Counted from the stretch's first letter, positions 19,669 through 29,480 are shown. The stretch: 64,000 nucleotides of DNA from Pseudomonas asuensis (GCF_014646755.1 NZ_BMNW01000003.1:62001-126000), one strand, 5' to 3'. A program made the numbers and translations. The notes: generated by a model not told the origin, from the letters alone.

Positions 19669-20289
19669 TTACAGCGACGGGCCCGTTACGCGGTAGATGC
19701 CGATTTCACCCAGCAAGTTAGGCCATAAGCGACTGCCGATACCGTGGCGGTGCTGACGGTCGACAGCCAATCGATCAAGCACTTTGACCTTTAGCTCGCG
19801 GCAGAGGCACTCGAAGTCTTCGAAGGTACAAAAGTGAATGTTCGGCGTGTTGTACCAGGTGTAAGGCAAAAATTCTGAAACTGGCATTCGCCCATTACGG
19901 GCCAGATACCAGCGACAGCGCCAATGGCCGAAGTTCGGGAACGTAATGATACATTCTCTGCCCACCCGTAGCATTTCTTCAAGAATGCGGTCAGGGTAAT
20001 GGACTGCTTGCAACGCCTGACTCATAACGACAATATCAAAGCTGTTGCTGGCAAAATTACCCAGCCCTTTATCCAGGTCTTGTTCAAGGACATTTACGCC
20101 CCTGCGGATACATTGTTTGATGTTTTCGTCGTTGATCTCAAGGCCGTAACCAGTGACCTGCTTGTTTGCCTGAAGATAAGCAAGCAGTTCGCCATTACCG
20201 CACCCTAGATCAAGCACCCGGCTACCGGCGGGAATCCAGTCTTTGATGATATCCAGATCGGCACGCACGTTCAGGCCCTCATACAGCAA
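19669..20289 (-). CDS. metW: Methionine biosynthesis protein MetW
   Basis: Class I methyltransferase-fold protein needed with MetX for methionine synthesis in pseudomonads; its exact reaction is not settled. It has 206 residues. The SAM-type loop is [31 protein letters not shown] and the [14 protein letters not shown] strand are typical of MetW. The start overlaps the metX 3' end by 11 bp, so the two are translationally coupled, consistent with a working complex. Confidence 0.95.
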   Translation of the reverse strand: MLYEGLNVRADLDIIKDWIPAGSRVLDLGCGNGELLAYLQANKQVTGYGLEINDENIKQCIRRGVNVLEQDLDKGLGNFASNSFDIVVMSQALQAVHYPDRILEEMLRVGRECIITFPNFGHWRCRWYLARNGRMPVSEFLPYTWYNTPNIHFCTFEDFECLCRELKVKVLDRLAVDRQHRHGIGSRLWPNLLGEIGIYRVTGPSL

Positions 20290-21418
20290 TGCGATTCATG
20301 TAACTAACGAAGGCTTCCAGGTACCGGGGAATCGGTAGAAGAAAGGCGTCATGCCCCTGTGGCGCATCAATATCGAGATAGCTGACATTCTTCTTCGCCG
20401 CGATCAAGGCATCTACGATTTCCCGCGAGCGGGCCGGTGAAAAACGCCAGTCGGTTGTAAAGGACATAATGCAAAAGTCAGCCTTTGCAGCAGCAAATGT
20501 CTTGGCCAGATCACCATCATGTGCGCTAGCAGGGTCGAAGTAATCCAGCGCTTTGGTCATCAACAAGTAGGTATTGGCATCGAAGCGGCCTGAGAACTCC
20601 TCGCCTTGATAACGCAGATAGCTTTCCACTTGGAATTCCACGCTGTGGAAATCGTAGTTGAGTTTGTCTGTCTTAAGCTCACGCCCAAACTTCTGTCCCA
20701 TCGCATCATCGGACAGATAAGTGATGTGGCCAACCATGCGGGCCAGCATCAATCCACGCTTGGGCACAACATTCTGCTCGTAGAAGCGACCGCCATGAAA
20801 TTCTTCATCGGTCAGAATGGCTTGGCGTGCCACCTCGTTGAATGCGATGTTTTGTGCTGACAGCTTTGGTGCTGAAGCGATGGCCATACAGTGACGCACA
20901 CGATCAGGATGGCTGATTGTCCACTGCAGGGCCTGCATTCCGCCCATACTGCCGCCGACAACGGCAGCCCATTGCGCGATACCCAGTGCATCAGCCAGGC
21001 GTGCCTGACTGTTTACCCAATCCTCAACGGTAATAACGGGAAAGTCGGCACCATAAGGCCTTCCCGTAGCTGGGTTGGCACTTCCTGGGCCCGTTGACCC
21101 ATTACAGCCACCCAAATTGTTCAGTGAAACCACAAAGAATCGACGGGTATCGATAGGCTTGCCAGGGCCAATACAACTGTCCCACCACCCAGGCTTGCGG
21201 TCTTCCATGCTGTGATAACCCGCCGCATGGTGATGGCCCGATAAGGCATGGCAAATGAGCACGGCATTGCTGCGGTTTTCGTTGAGCTCTCCATACGTCT
21301 CGATGACCAGGTCGTACTCGGTCAAAGATCTACCGCAAGCCAAGGGGAGCGGCTCGGAGAAGTGAAGGACCTGAGGCGTAACCAGGCCTACGGAATCATG
21401 GGGTATGACGCTGGGCAT
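20279..21418 (-). CDS. metX: Homoserine O-acyltransferase MetX
   Basis: Alpha/beta-hydrolase-fold enzyme that activates homoserine by acylation in methionine synthesis. It has 379 residues. Visible are the nucleophile elbow [10 protein letters not shown] with the catalytic Ser, the [11 protein letters not shown] oxyanion region, and the C-terminal [13 protein letters not shown] with the catalytic His. Whether it uses succinyl- or acetyl-CoA cannot be told safely from the sequence; the metX-metW pairing is typical of succinyl users. No SAM-type riboswitch was recognised upstream. Confidence 0.94.
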   Translation of the reverse strand: MPSVIPHDSVGLVTPQVLHFSEPLPLACGRSLTEYDLVIETYGELNENRSNAVLICHALSGHHHAAGYHSMEDRKPGWWDSCIGPGKPIDTRRFFVVSLNNLGGCNGSTGPGSANPATGRPYGADFPVITVEDWVNSQARLADALGIAQWAAVVGGSMGGMQALQWTISHPDRVRHCMAIASAPKLSAQNIAFNEVARQAILTDEEFHGGRFYEQNVVPKRGLMLARMVGHITYLSDDAMGQKFGRELKTDKLNYDFHSVEFQVESYLRYQGEEFSGRFDANTYLLMTKALDYFDPASAHDGDLAKTFAAAKADFCIMSFTTDWRFSPARSREIVDALIAAKKNVSYLDIDAPQGHDAFLLPIPRYLEAFVSYMNRIAV

Positions 21419-21466
21419 TTAAGGCTCTTATGCGTGAGAGGGCGCCAGTCTAAAGAGCGCCAACGC

Positions 21467-21503
21467 AAGCGGCAAGCATCCTGCGTGGAGGGGCTTGCCG
21501 CTT
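21467..21503 (-). terminator. Hairpin after the dynamin-like gene
   Basis: AAGCGGCAAGC (21467-21477) pairs perfectly with GCTTGCCGCTT (21493-21503), an 11-bp stem with a 15-nt loop. It sits between the dynamin-like gene stop and the metX start, both minus strand. The downstream T content is poor, so it is only a candidate terminator. Confidence 0.4.
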
Positions 21504-21522
21504 TGGATAAAGCCTTATGCCG

Positions 21523-23478
21523 CTAGGCGAAGTTTACCCCGGGAAGGGCTACAACCTTGGCGTGGCGCTGGGCAGGAGCAGGACGGCGCAGCTGACGCAA
21601 AATATCGTTAGCCTCGTCAAGCTGGCTTGCCATTGTTTCGCAGTAGGCTTGCAGACGGCTTTTCTGTTGCTGAGTATCCAGCGCCTGCTGGGTCAGTGCC
21701 TTGAGTTCCAGCATGTTGGCCTCCAGCAACTGCTTGTGCTCACGCGTGAACTGAATAAGAGGGAGCAGGGCGACCTCATTCCAGCGTTTGGCTTCGCGGC
21801 AGGCCTGTTCATGGACGTGGACCGCTTCTTTGACCAGGGTGGCAAAGAAGCGGCGAGTCAAGACGCGCTGCTCAGTAAACAGGGTTTTCATCTGACGACG
21901 GAAACGATCTGATTTCAATTGCAACTGGCGGAGCGCGCGAATTTGAGCCTTGACCCGCAGGCGTGGAGCATCCAGGCGATGGCCAGGATTTTCCTCATTG
22001 TGTCGTTGGTAAATCGACAGCAGAACCTTGTTGGCACGTTCGCCTTCGTAGTAAAGGGACAACATGTCATGTTCAACGCTTTGGAAAAATCGATGGATCG
22101 ATTCGCTGATACCCAAAGTAGTCCAGCTTTCCGCCAGGTTGCTGCGTACGTCGGTCAAGTGTCTTTCAAGGCGTGCCGGATTTAATGCATCGTTGAGTAA
22201 AACAGCTTGCCCTTGGAGCATCCGCTGCGTAGTACGCAAATTCAGAAGCCGCTTGTGATACAGCGCATGCTCTTCACGCGTCTTTTCTATCTGCTCAGCC
22301 AGCGTTGAACCGGTAGAAGCATTTTCTAGGAGCGCATGTTGCCGCTTTATTTCGACGAACCGCTCACCTAGGAGTGAATGGCTGCTCGCCAGCAGAGAGA
22401 TAACCTGATTGACGACCCGGCTCTGGAGTAAACGCTCTCTGTGCCCAACGATACGGTCGCAAAGAAGGTGCTCAAGGGTAGCCAGCTGGCTGCGCTCAAG
22501 CAGATTCGTATCGTGGCGTACCTTGCCAAGCAACGCCTGCTTTGCAGATAAAGGCAGCACATCAGTCATGGGGATTCCCAAGTGACGTGCGCTGACTTCA
22601 CGGATGCGCTGGATGGATTGCTCGACGGACTCGTCGCCATTCAGATCGCCCCAAAGCGTGTCGATCTTGTTGAGGATCGCAAATAACGAGCCTTCCGCAT
22701 CATCACTGGTCGGCTTGATATGGTGCTCCCACAGCTGCAGATCGGAAGCCGTAACGCCAGTATCGGCAGCCAATAGAAACAACACAGCCTGTGCCGCCGG
22801 AAGCATTGAAAGTGTTAACTCAGGTTCACTGCCAAGCGCATTGAGACCTGGGGTATCAAGTATCCGCAGGCCCTGACGTAACAGAGGATGGTCAAAGTTG
22901 ATAATCGCATGGCGCCAGGCTGGGATTTCGACCAGCCCCTCTGTACTGGGCTTATCGAGCTGCTCTGCATCGAATCCAAGGGAGATGGCATGGTCTATCG
23001 TTACCAGCTGAATCTCGGCGACCTTGCCGAGTGCAGCGGCCATCATCTCCGGCTGCTCATAATCAAGCGTGATTTGCTGCCAGCGAGCCGTATCGTTTCT
23101 CAGGTCTGCAATATTAAGGTCATCTAACCGTGATTCGATGGGAAGAAGCCTAATATAAGGCGCTTCTGCCTTGGCATCGTAAAAAAGCTCGGTAGGGCAC
23201 ATGGTTGTTCTGCCTGCTTGCGACGGCAGCATGCGCTGACCGTAGTCGGCAAAGAACAAGGCATTGATCAGTTCGGTTTTTCCACGTGAAAACTCGCCAG
23301 CAAAGGCTAGCGTAATGTGATCGTCACGCAGAACCTGAACGCAGCGTGCCAGGGTTTCATCAAGGTTTTGCGAATTGAGGCGGTTACGAACAAGCCAGCC
23401 GCTGTAGCGATTGATTTGCTGTATGAGTTCAAGTTTCCAAGTCGCATAGGCATCGACTTGCTGAGACAGACGCTCCAT
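21523..23478 (-). CDS. Bacterial dynamin-like GTPase
   Basis: Large GTPase of the dynamin superfamily, about 651 residues from the ATG at 23478 (MERLSQQVDAYATWKL). Two further ATG codons just upstream make the start uncertain. The G domain shows the P-loop GEFSRGKTELINALF, a TTMCPTE switch, LDTPGLNALG, and NKID. Long helical and coiled-coil segments follow (about 350-640), with no obvious transmembrane helix. Such proteins are usually tied to membrane remodelling or envelope stress; the role here is unknown. It is a single gene between metX and yggT, with hairpins on both sides. Confidence 0.85.
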   Translation of the reverse strand: MERLSQQVDAYATWKLELIQQINRYSGWLVRNRLNSQNLDETLARCVQVLRDDHITLAFAGEFSRGKTELINALFFADYGQRMLPSQAGRTTMCPTELFYDAKAEAPYIRLLPIESRLDDLNIADLRNDTARWQQITLDYEQPEMMAAALGKVAEIQLVTIDHAISLGFDAEQLDKPSTEGLVEIPAWRHAIINFDHPLLRQGLRILDTPGLNALGSEPELTLSMLPAAQAVLFLLAADTGVTASDLQLWEHHIKPTSDDAEGSLFAILNKIDTLWGDLNGDESVEQSIQRIREVSARHLGIPMTDVLPLSAKQALLGKVRHDTNLLERSQLATLEHLLCDRIVGHRERLLQSRVVNQVISLLASSHSLLGERFVEIKRQHALLENASTGSTLAEQIEKTREEHALYHKRLLNLRTTQRMLQGQAVLLNDALNPARLERHLTDVRSNLAESWTTLGISESIHRFFQSVEHDMLSLYYEGERANKVLLSIYQRHNEENPGHRLDAPRLRVKAQIRALRQLQLKSDRFRRQMKTLFTEQRVLTRRFFATLVKEAVHVHEQACREAKRWNEVALLPLIQFTREHKQLLEANMLELKALTQQALDTQQQKSRLQAYCETMASQLDEANDILRQLRRPAPAQRHAKVVALPGVNFA

Positions 23479-23599
23479 ACCCATCCCTGCCATCATCATG
23501 AGCGTAATAAAGGGCGGTACGGTGCCGTAAGGCGGGTCTTGCGTCAATCAAGACCCGACGGGATTCTCTAGGCGGTCACGCAAAGTGTGTGAATGGTTA

Positions 23600-23630
23600 A
23601 GGATAAAGGCCCCACCGAACAGGTGGGGCC
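23600..23630 (-). terminator. Terminator after yggT
   Basis: GGCCCCACC (23608-23616), loop GAACA, GGTGGGGCC (23622-23630). On the minus strand this strong 9-bp stem is followed by TTTATCCTT. It ends the yggS-proC-yggT operon just 5 bp beyond the yggT stop. Confidence 0.8.
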
Positions 23631-23635
23631 CTCGC

Positions 23636-24268
23636 TTACAGGAACGGTGCCAGAACCGAAGGCATGCCTGCCATCGTGGCCAGATTCTTAATGACCAGCA
23701 TATCGATCAGCTTGATTGCGATGAATGCAAAGATAGGCGAAATATCCAGCCCGCCCAGGTTAGGCAGCAGGCGGCGGAAGGGCGCCAATGCAGGTTCGCA
23801 GATCTGGTTTACAAGCTGAGCACTGGGATTGTAGCTACCCGGCGCAACCCAGGAGAGGATTACGCTAATAATCATGGCGAAGAAAAACACCTTGAGAAAT
23901 AGGGAAGCAACGGCAATCAGCGACCAAATGAACAGATGGGCAATCGCTCCGCCTACGCCATATTGCATGGTAATGAGGCTGAGGCCATTAATGCCTTCGA
24001 CGTTGGTCAGCAAGAGCAGCAGAATCATAAGGACCAGCTGCACCAATACCGCAAGTACCAGCGAGGCCAAGTCGATGCCGCCAAAGCCTGGAATGATCCG
24101 GCGCAGCGGACGTATCAGGGGCTGTGTTGCCTTAACAATGAACTGGCTCAGAGGATTGTAAAAATCCGCTTTTACAAGTTGTAGAATGAAGCGCAGCAAT
24201 ACAATGAGCAGATAAAGACTGCCAAGCGTTTGCAGTATGAGAATTAGGGCGGTATTTAATCCGTACAT
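23636..24268 (-). CDS. yggT: YggT family membrane protein
   Basis: Inner-membrane protein of 210 residues made of two YggT repeats. Each repeat has hydrophobic segments followed by a conserved stretch with YNPLSQFIVKATQPLIRPLRRIIP or YNPSAQLVNQICEPALAPFRRLLP. The function is not established; the family is often encoded next to proC and yggS, as here. It starts 9 bp after proC and is clearly in the same operon. Confidence 0.92.
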   Translation of the reverse strand: MYGLNTALILILQTLGSLYLLIVLLRFILQLVKADFYNPLSQFIVKATQPLIRPLRRIIPGFGGIDLASLVLAVLVQLVLMILLLLLTNVEGINGLSLITMQYGVGGAIAHLFIWSLIAVASLFLKVFFFAMIISVILSWVAPGSYNPSAQLVNQICEPALAPFRRLLPNLGGLDISPIFAFIAIKLIDMLVIKNLATMAGMPSVLAPFL

Positions 24269-24277
24269 GAATACTCC

Positions 24278-25096
24278 TTATTGACCGAGCTCTTCCGCCA
24301 GCTCGGCTGAACGACGGGCTGCCGCTGAAAGTGCTTGTTGAACAAGGGCTTCGAAACCGCCCTCCTGAAAGGTCTTAATGGCTTGCTCAGTAGTGCCGCC
24401 GGGTGAAGTGACACGGCGACGCAGCTCTGCAGGTGGCGCGTCACTGTTCAAAGCCATCTGGGCGGCGCCAAGTGCCGTCTGAAGGGTCAGGCGTGCTGAC
24501 GTTTCCCTGTCTAGACCAAGCGATTCGCCGGCCTGTGTCATGGCTTCCATCATCAGAAAGAAATACGCCGGACCGCTACCTGATACGGCCGTTACCGCAT
24601 CCAGCTGCTTTTCATGCTCGACCCATACGGTAAGGCCTACTGCAGACAGTAATTGCTCAGCCTGATCACGTTGGGCTGGCGACACATGCTCATTGGCATA
24701 AAGGCCGCTGGCACCCTGACGAAGCAAGGCTGGCGTGTTGGGCATGCAGCGTACCAGCGCACGCTCACCTAGCCACTGCGTAAGGCTGGCACAAGTGATT
24801 CCAGCTGCAACAGAAACGATCAGCTGAGTTCCGGTAAGTGCACTGGAAAGCTCCTCACAGACAGGCTTCATGACCTGCGGCTTGACTGATAGGACAATCA
24901 CATCAGCCTGTTGAGCCGCTTCAAGGTTGGATGTGAATGTTTGAATCCCATGATCAGCCTCAAGTGCTGAGCGTTGTGCTGCGTCAGGATTGCTAGCGGT
25001 AATACAGGATGTGGGCAGGCCTTGTGCGAGAAGGCCTCCAATCAGACTGGCCGCCATGTTTCCAGCGCCGATAAAGGCGATGCGGGTATCGCTCAT
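24278..25096 (-). CDS. proC: Pyrroline-5-carboxylate reductase
   Basis: Last step of proline biosynthesis: NAD(P)H-dependent reduction of pyrroline-5-carboxylate. It has 272 residues. The Rossmann motif is IAFIGAGNMAASLIGG at the N-terminus. VLSVKPQVM and RCMPNTPALLRQG follow, and the C-terminal signature is DAVTAVSGSGPAYFFLMMEA with LRRRVTSPGGTTEQAI. It lies 11 bp after yggS in a three-gene operon. Confidence 0.97.
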   Translation of the reverse strand: MSDTRIAFIGAGNMAASLIGGLLAQGLPTSCITASNPDAAQRSALEADHGIQTFTSNLEAAQQADVIVLSVKPQVMKPVCEELSSALTGTQLIVSVAAGITCASLTQWLGERALVRCMPNTPALLRQGASGLYANEHVSPAQRDQAEQLLSAVGLTVWVEHEKQLDAVTAVSGSGPAYFFLMMEAMTQAGESLGLDRETSARLTLQTALGAAQMALNSDAPPAELRRRVTSPGGTTEQAIKTFQEGGFEALVQQALSAAARRSAELAEELGQ

Positions 25097-25107
25097 GTAT
25101 ACATTCC

Positions 25108-25812
25108 TTAATGAGAAGCAGGCGAGGTCGGTGTGCCGTAGTCTCTGGTGCCAAACAAGGCTGTGCCGATTCGAACCCAGGTTGCACCCTCTGCAATAGC
25201 TGCTTCTAGATCGTGGCTCATGCCCATGGACAGGGTATCAAGATTCAGGTTCAGCGCCTCGCTGAGTTTTCGGAGAGAAGAAAAGGCAGCGTGCTGCGCT
25301 TCAGGTTCCGTAGCCGCTTCTGGAATAGCCATCAGCCCACGCAAGACAACATTGGGTAGTTGAGCAATAGCACGGGCGAGCTCGGGCAGCTCTTCGGGGG
25401 CACATCCAGATTTACTGGCCTCACCGCTGATATTTACCTGAAGGCAAATATTGAGCGGGGACAGTCCCGCAGGGCGCTGTTCGGAAAGCCGCTGGGCAAT
25501 CTTAAGGCGATCAACGGAATGTACCCAATCGAAATGGCTGGCTATTGCCCGTGTCTTATTGGATTGAATAGGGCCGATGAAATGCCAGATCAAGGGCAGA
25601 TCTTTTAGCGATTCTTGCTTTTGGATCGCTTCTTGCAAGTAGTTTTCGCCAAAGTGTTGTAATCCGCAGCTGTAAGCTTCGCGCAGATCTGTTGCCGGTT
25701 TGGTCTTGCTTACGGCAAGCAGACCAATGGTTGCCGGGTCACGACCACAAGCCTGCGCTGCGGCTTGGATACGGGTACGTACTGTTGCGATATTTTCAGC
25801 TATCGTTGACAT
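25108..25812 (-). CDS. yggS: PLP homeostasis protein YggS (PROSC family)
   Basis: PLP-binding protein that maintains vitamin B6 and amino-acid balance; no catalytic activity is known. It has 234 residues. The alanine-racemase-like barrel carries the PLP lysine in LLAVSKTKPATDLREAY. HFIGPIQSNKTRAIA, LQVNISGEASKSGC and the C-terminal LSMGMSHDLEAAIAEGATWVRIGTALFG phosphate-binding segment are typical. It is first in the operon, divergent from pilT across 73 bp. Confidence 0.96.
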   Translation of the reverse strand: MSTIAENIATVRTRIQAAAQACGRDPATIGLLAVSKTKPATDLREAYSCGLQHFGENYLQEAIQKQESLKDLPLIWHFIGPIQSNKTRAIASHFDWVHSVDRLKIAQRLSEQRPAGLSPLNICLQVNISGEASKSGCAPEELPELARAIAQLPNVVLRGLMAIPEAATEPEAQHAAFSSLRKLSEALNLNLDTLSMGMSHDLEAAIAEGATWVRIGTALFGTRDYGTPTSPASH

Positions 25813-25885
25813 TCAACCTCGTTCTCTAAATACCGCTGCTGATAAAGCGGCATTCTACCTGCTTGTTTGTATTAAGGGAGTCCTC

Positions 25886-26920
25886 ATGGATATCACGGAA
25901 CTGCTGGCGTTTTGTGCCAGACAGGGTGCATCTGATTTACACCTGTCCTCTGGTTTGCCACCCATGATCCGTGTCGACGGCGATGTTCGACGCATCAATC
26001 TGCCCGCCTTCAACGACAAGCAGGTGCATGCGCTTATTTACGACATCATGAACGACAAACAGCGCAAGGATTATGAAGAATTCCTTGAGACCGACTTTTC
26101 GTTCGAAGTGCCTGGCATTGCGCGCTTCCGTGTCAATGCCTTCAATCAGAATCGCGGACCAGGCGCTGTATTCCGTACTATTCCCTCTAAAGTGCTCTCG
26201 ATGGAAGAGTTGGGAATGGGCGATGTGTTTCGCAAAATAACCGACGTGCCTCGTGGGTTGGTGCTGGTCACAGGACCTACCGGTTCGGGTAAGTCGACCA
26301 CGCTGGCAGCTATGCTGGATTATCTGAATAACACTAAGTATCACCATATCCTGACTATCGAAGACCCTATCGAATTCGTCCACGAGTCCAAAAAATGCCT
26401 GGTCAACCAGCGGGAAGTGCACCGCGACACGTTGGGCTTCTCTGAGGCGTTACGTTCTGCGTTGCGTGAGGACCCGGATATTATTTTGGTGGGTGAACTG
26501 CGTGACCTTGAAACGATCCGTCTTGCGCTGACCGCCGCTGAAACGGGTCACCTGGTATTCGGCACGCTGCACACCACCTCGGCAGCCAAGACCATTGACC
26601 GTATCGTGGACGTGTTCCCGGCCGAGGAGAAGTCTATGGTTCGATCCATGTTGTCTGAATCCTTGCAGGCGGTTGTCTCTCAGACGCTTATTAAAAAGGT
26701 AGGCGGCGGGCGTGTGGCTGCCCATGAGATCATGATCGGGACACCTGCGATTCGTAACCTCATTCGTGAAGACAAGGTGGCGCAGATGTATTCTGCTATC
26801 CAGACAGGCGGTGGTCTTGGAATGCAAACCCTTGATATGTGCTTAAAGAATCTGCTGGCCAAAGGATTGATCAGCCGTGATAGCGCTCGTGAAAAAGCCA
26901 AGATTCCGGAGAATTTCTGA
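25886..26920 (+). CDS. pilT: Type IV pilus retraction ATPase PilT
   Basis: Hexameric cytoplasmic ATPase that powers pilus retraction and twitching. The ATG at 25886 follows AAGGGAG and gives 344 residues, the P. aeruginosa length. The N-terminal PAS-like domain precedes the RecA-like core, with Walker A GPTGSGKST near 130-138, Asp box TIEDPIEFVH, Walker B ILVGELRDLETI and His box GHLVFGTLHTTSA. The AIRNLIREDK helix near the C-terminus is retained. The stop overlaps the pilU start by one base (TGATG). Confidence 0.98.
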   Translation: MDITELLAFCARQGASDLHLSSGLPPMIRVDGDVRRINLPAFNDKQVHALIYDIMNDKQRKDYEEFLETDFSFEVPGIARFRVNAFNQNRGPGAVFRTIPSKVLSMEELGMGDVFRKITDVPRGLVLVTGPTGSGKSTTLAAMLDYLNNTKYHHILTIEDPIEFVHESKKCLVNQREVHRDTLGFSEALRSALREDPDIILVGELRDLETIRLALTAAETGHLVFGTLHTTSAAKTIDRIVDVFPAEEKSMVRSMLSESLQAVVSQTLIKKVGGGRVAAHEIMIGTPAIRNLIREDKVAQMYSAIQTGGGLGMQTLDMCLKNLLAKGLISRDSAREKAKIPENF

Positions 26921-28059
26921 TGGAATTTGAAAAGCTGCTGCGGTTGATGGTTGAAAAAGGCGGCTCCGACTTATTCATTACAACCGGTGTTCCGCCGTCC
27001 ATGAAAGTGAATGGGCGTGTCCTGCCGGTAACCAAGGAATCGCTCTCTCCTGATCAGGCAAGAGAGATTGTCTTGGGCGTCATGAATGAGCAGCAGAAAG
27101 CTGAGTTTGTCGAAAAGCATGAGTGCAACTTTGCGATCAGCGCCAGAGGGGTCGGACGTTTTCGGGTAAGTGCGTTCTATCAGCGTAACCTTGTAGGCAT
27201 GGTGCTTCGGCGTATCGAAGTGAACATTCCTACGCTGGATCAGTTGCGTCTACCTGAAGCGCTTAAAAAACTGTCTCTGACCAAGCGTGGCCTGGTGCTG
27301 TTCGTGGGTGCAACCGGTACCGGCAAATCCACGTCGCTAGCTGCCATGATTGGTCACCGCAACAAGAACTCCACAGGCCATATCATCTCGATCGAAGATC
27401 CCATTGAATATATCCACCAGCACCAGAACTGCATCGTGACGCAGCGGGAAGTAGGATTGGATACAGAGTCTTTTGAAGTTGCGCTAAAGAACACGCTTCG
27501 TCAGGCACCTGATGTCATCATGATCGGTGAGGTGCGTACCCGGGAAACGATGGAGTATGCCGTGGCGTTTGCCGAGACGGGCCACCTTTGTCTGGCGACA
27601 CTGCATGCCAATAATGCAAACCAGGCGCTGGAGCGGATCATCCACTTTTTCCCGGCTGATCGGCATCAGCAAATATGGATGGACCTTTCGCTTAACCTCA
27701 AGGCCATTGTTGCACAGCAGCTGGTACCAACGGTTGACGGAAAGGGGCGTAGGGCGGTTATTGAAGTACTGATCAATACACCGCTGGCGGCAGATCTGAT
27801 TCGAAAAGGGGAGGTTCATGAGCTTAAGCCGCTTATGAAGCGCTCAACAGAATTAGGTATGCAGACCTTCGACCAAGCGCTTTACCAGCTTTATCGAGAC
27901 GGTGAGATCACTTACGAGGATGCTTTAGCGCATGCAGACTCTGCCAACGATCTGCGCTTGATGATCAAGCTGGGATCTGAGACAGACGCGGATCATTTGT
28001 CGAGTGTTACCCAGGGTCTTTCCTTGGATATGAGTGACGATAATAAGCGGTTCCGATAA
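26920..28059 (+). CDS. pilU: Type IV pilus accessory retraction ATPase PilU
   Basis: PilT paralogue that assists retraction, especially under load. It has 379 residues. Walker A is GATGTGKSTSLAAM, the Asp box SIEDPIEYIHQH, Walker B VIMIGEVRTRETM and the His box GHLCLATLHANNA. The C-terminal tail past the PilT-like core is longer and polar, as usual for PilU. It is co-translated with pilT (1-bp overlap). It converges on the UdgX gene with only three bases between the two stop codons and no terminator visible. Confidence 0.97.
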   Translation: MEFEKLLRLMVEKGGSDLFITTGVPPSMKVNGRVLPVTKESLSPDQAREIVLGVMNEQQKAEFVEKHECNFAISARGVGRFRVSAFYQRNLVGMVLRRIEVNIPTLDQLRLPEALKKLSLTKRGLVLFVGATGTGKSTSLAAMIGHRNKNSTGHIISIEDPIEYIHQHQNCIVTQREVGLDTESFEVALKNTLRQAPDVIMIGEVRTRETMEYAVAFAETGHLCLATLHANNANQALERIIHFFPADRHQQIWMDLSLNLKAIVAQQLVPTVDGKGRRAVIEVLINTPLAADLIRKGEVHELKPLMKRSTELGMQTFDQALYQLYRDGEITYEDALAHADSANDLRLMIKLGSETDADHLSSVTQGLSLDMSDDNKRFR

Positions 28060-28062
28060 GCG

Positions 28063-29478
28063 TTATTGCTCAAGCAGCTGCCTAGCCTGTACCAAGGCAG
28101 CGGTGAGTGCTGCTTGAGCCTGTTCTCGCTTCGCTTCCTCAGGCACACGCAGGATATAGGACGGATGATAGGTAACAATCAGCCGCCGTCCTTTCCATTG
28201 CGTAGCTTGGCCCATATACATGGCCAGTGAGCCTTGTTTCTTACCCGTCAGAGATTCCAGGGCAGTGGCGCCCAGTGCAACGATTACGTCAGGCTTAACG
28301 TTGTCTAGTTCCTGTTCGAGCCAATGACGGCAGGGAGCAATTTCAGTCGTGGGGGTAACATGTTTACGCCGGCGCCCTTGTGGCGTCCATTTGAAGTGCT
28401 TGACGGCATTAGTCAGATAGAGTGCCTCTCGCTGTAGGCCTGCATCCTGGATGGCTTGGTCAAGCACTTGCCCTGCCGGCCCCATGAAGGGGCGGCCCAA
28501 TAGATCTTCATGGTCGCCGGGCTGCTCGCCTACCAGAAAAAGCCGGGCATTCAGGGGGCCTTCACCTGGAACTGCCTGAGTGGCTTTCTGCCAAAGAGGG
28601 CAGCGACGGCACGTGTCCAGTGTGCTTAATTGCTCACGTACCGGTAGTACTTCTTCCGCTGATACCGGTACCGTTTTTCCTGCCTGTTCGCTTACGGTTT
28701 TCGCTTGGGCTGTCCGCTGAGTGCCAGTGCGCGCCTCGCTAAGCAGGGCAGGAATCAAAGGGCCTTCCGGCAGATCCTTCCAGAATCGCTTGGGCATGTG
28801 CCCAGTCATAACTTTAGGGTTGGCTCGGGCGGGGTTAAATGTACTCGCGTAATAAGCCAGCCAAAGTGACTCTCCATCATCCCGCTGTTGTTTGGCGAGC
28901 GCTTGCAGCTCTACAGGGCAGGGCGCTTTAAACGCTAATGTCTTTCCATCCCATAGCGCTACCGCCTCTGGAGTTGCGATCAGCCATGAGGTATTTCCCA
29001 TGCGGTTACAAAAGTGAGGGGCAGCCAAAGCCAATACATCATGAGCTGGCTCATGCCAGGCAACATATTGAGGATTACCAGAGTGCTCTCCTCGGTGCTT
29101 GAAGCGCAGGAAGGCATGCAGGTGATGAGTTTCTCGTCTGACCGCCTTGGCCCAGCGGTGCAGCTCACTGCCATCTTCATCACCGGCCAGCATGGCAGCC
29201 TGATCGCCCCGCACGACCCGCCACAGGACCCGATATAGCAATGCCCAGCGTTGGGCATGTCGATAACAGGCCGCCAAGCTTAATAGTTCTGCAAGTTGCT
29301 TAGGTACCCTGATAGCAGAAGAAACAGTTTCCGGCTGCTCGCTTGTGCCGGCAAACAAATCACCGACTAAGTGCTCGGTTTGCCAGCTGATTTCAGAGGG
29401 GGCTACGTCTTGTTCCAGTAGCTGCCGTGCTATGCAGCGCCAACCCGCAAATGAGCCATCAAAAGAAACCGTGCGCAT
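28063..29478 (-). CDS. DUF4130-UdgX fusion (uracil-DNA glycosylase superfamily)
   Basis: Predicted DNA repair protein of about 471 residues (ATG at 29478; a GTG at 29484 would overlap the upstream stop by 4 bp). The N-terminal part (about 1-260) is the DUF4130 type that accompanies radical SAM partners. The C-terminal part is a UdgX-type glycosylase: a cluster-type cysteine pair in TCRRCPLWQ, motif A GEQPGDHEDLLGRPFMGPAG, NAVKHFKWTP, the loop RRRKH with His near 373, a further Cys in EIAPC, and YHPSYILR near the end. In characterised UdgX proteins the histidine of this loop bonds covalently to the abasic site left after uracil excision. It is coupled to the upstream radical SAM gene and shares its SOS box. 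Confidence 0.88.
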   Translation of the reverse strand: MRTVSFDGSFAGWRCIARQLLEQDVAPSEISWQTEHLVGDLFAGTSEQPETVSSAIRVPKQLAELLSLAACYRHAQRWALLYRVLWRVVRGDQAAMLAGDEDGSELHRWAKAVRRETHHLHAFLRFKHRGEHSGNPQYVAWHEPAHDVLALAAPHFCNRMGNTSWLIATPEAVALWDGKTLAFKAPCPVELQALAKQQRDDGESLWLAYYASTFNPARANPKVMTGHMPKRFWKDLPEGPLIPALLSEARTGTQRTAQAKTVSEQAGKTVPVSAEEVLPVREQLSTLDTCRRCPLWQKATQAVPGEGPLNARLFLVGEQPGDHEDLLGRPFMGPAGQVLDQAIQDAGLQREALYLTNAVKHFKWTPQGRRRKHVTPTTEIAPCRHWLEQELDNVKPDVIVALGATALESLTGKKQGSLAMYMGQATQWKGRRLIVTYHPSYILRVPEEAKREQAQAALTAALVQARQLLEQ

Positions 29479-29480
29479 GA

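Noticed and set aside
21419-21522. SAM-sensing riboswitch upstream of metX
   Set aside because: The region contains one long simple hairpin that fits better as the end of the upstream gene; no SAM aptamer pattern is seen.
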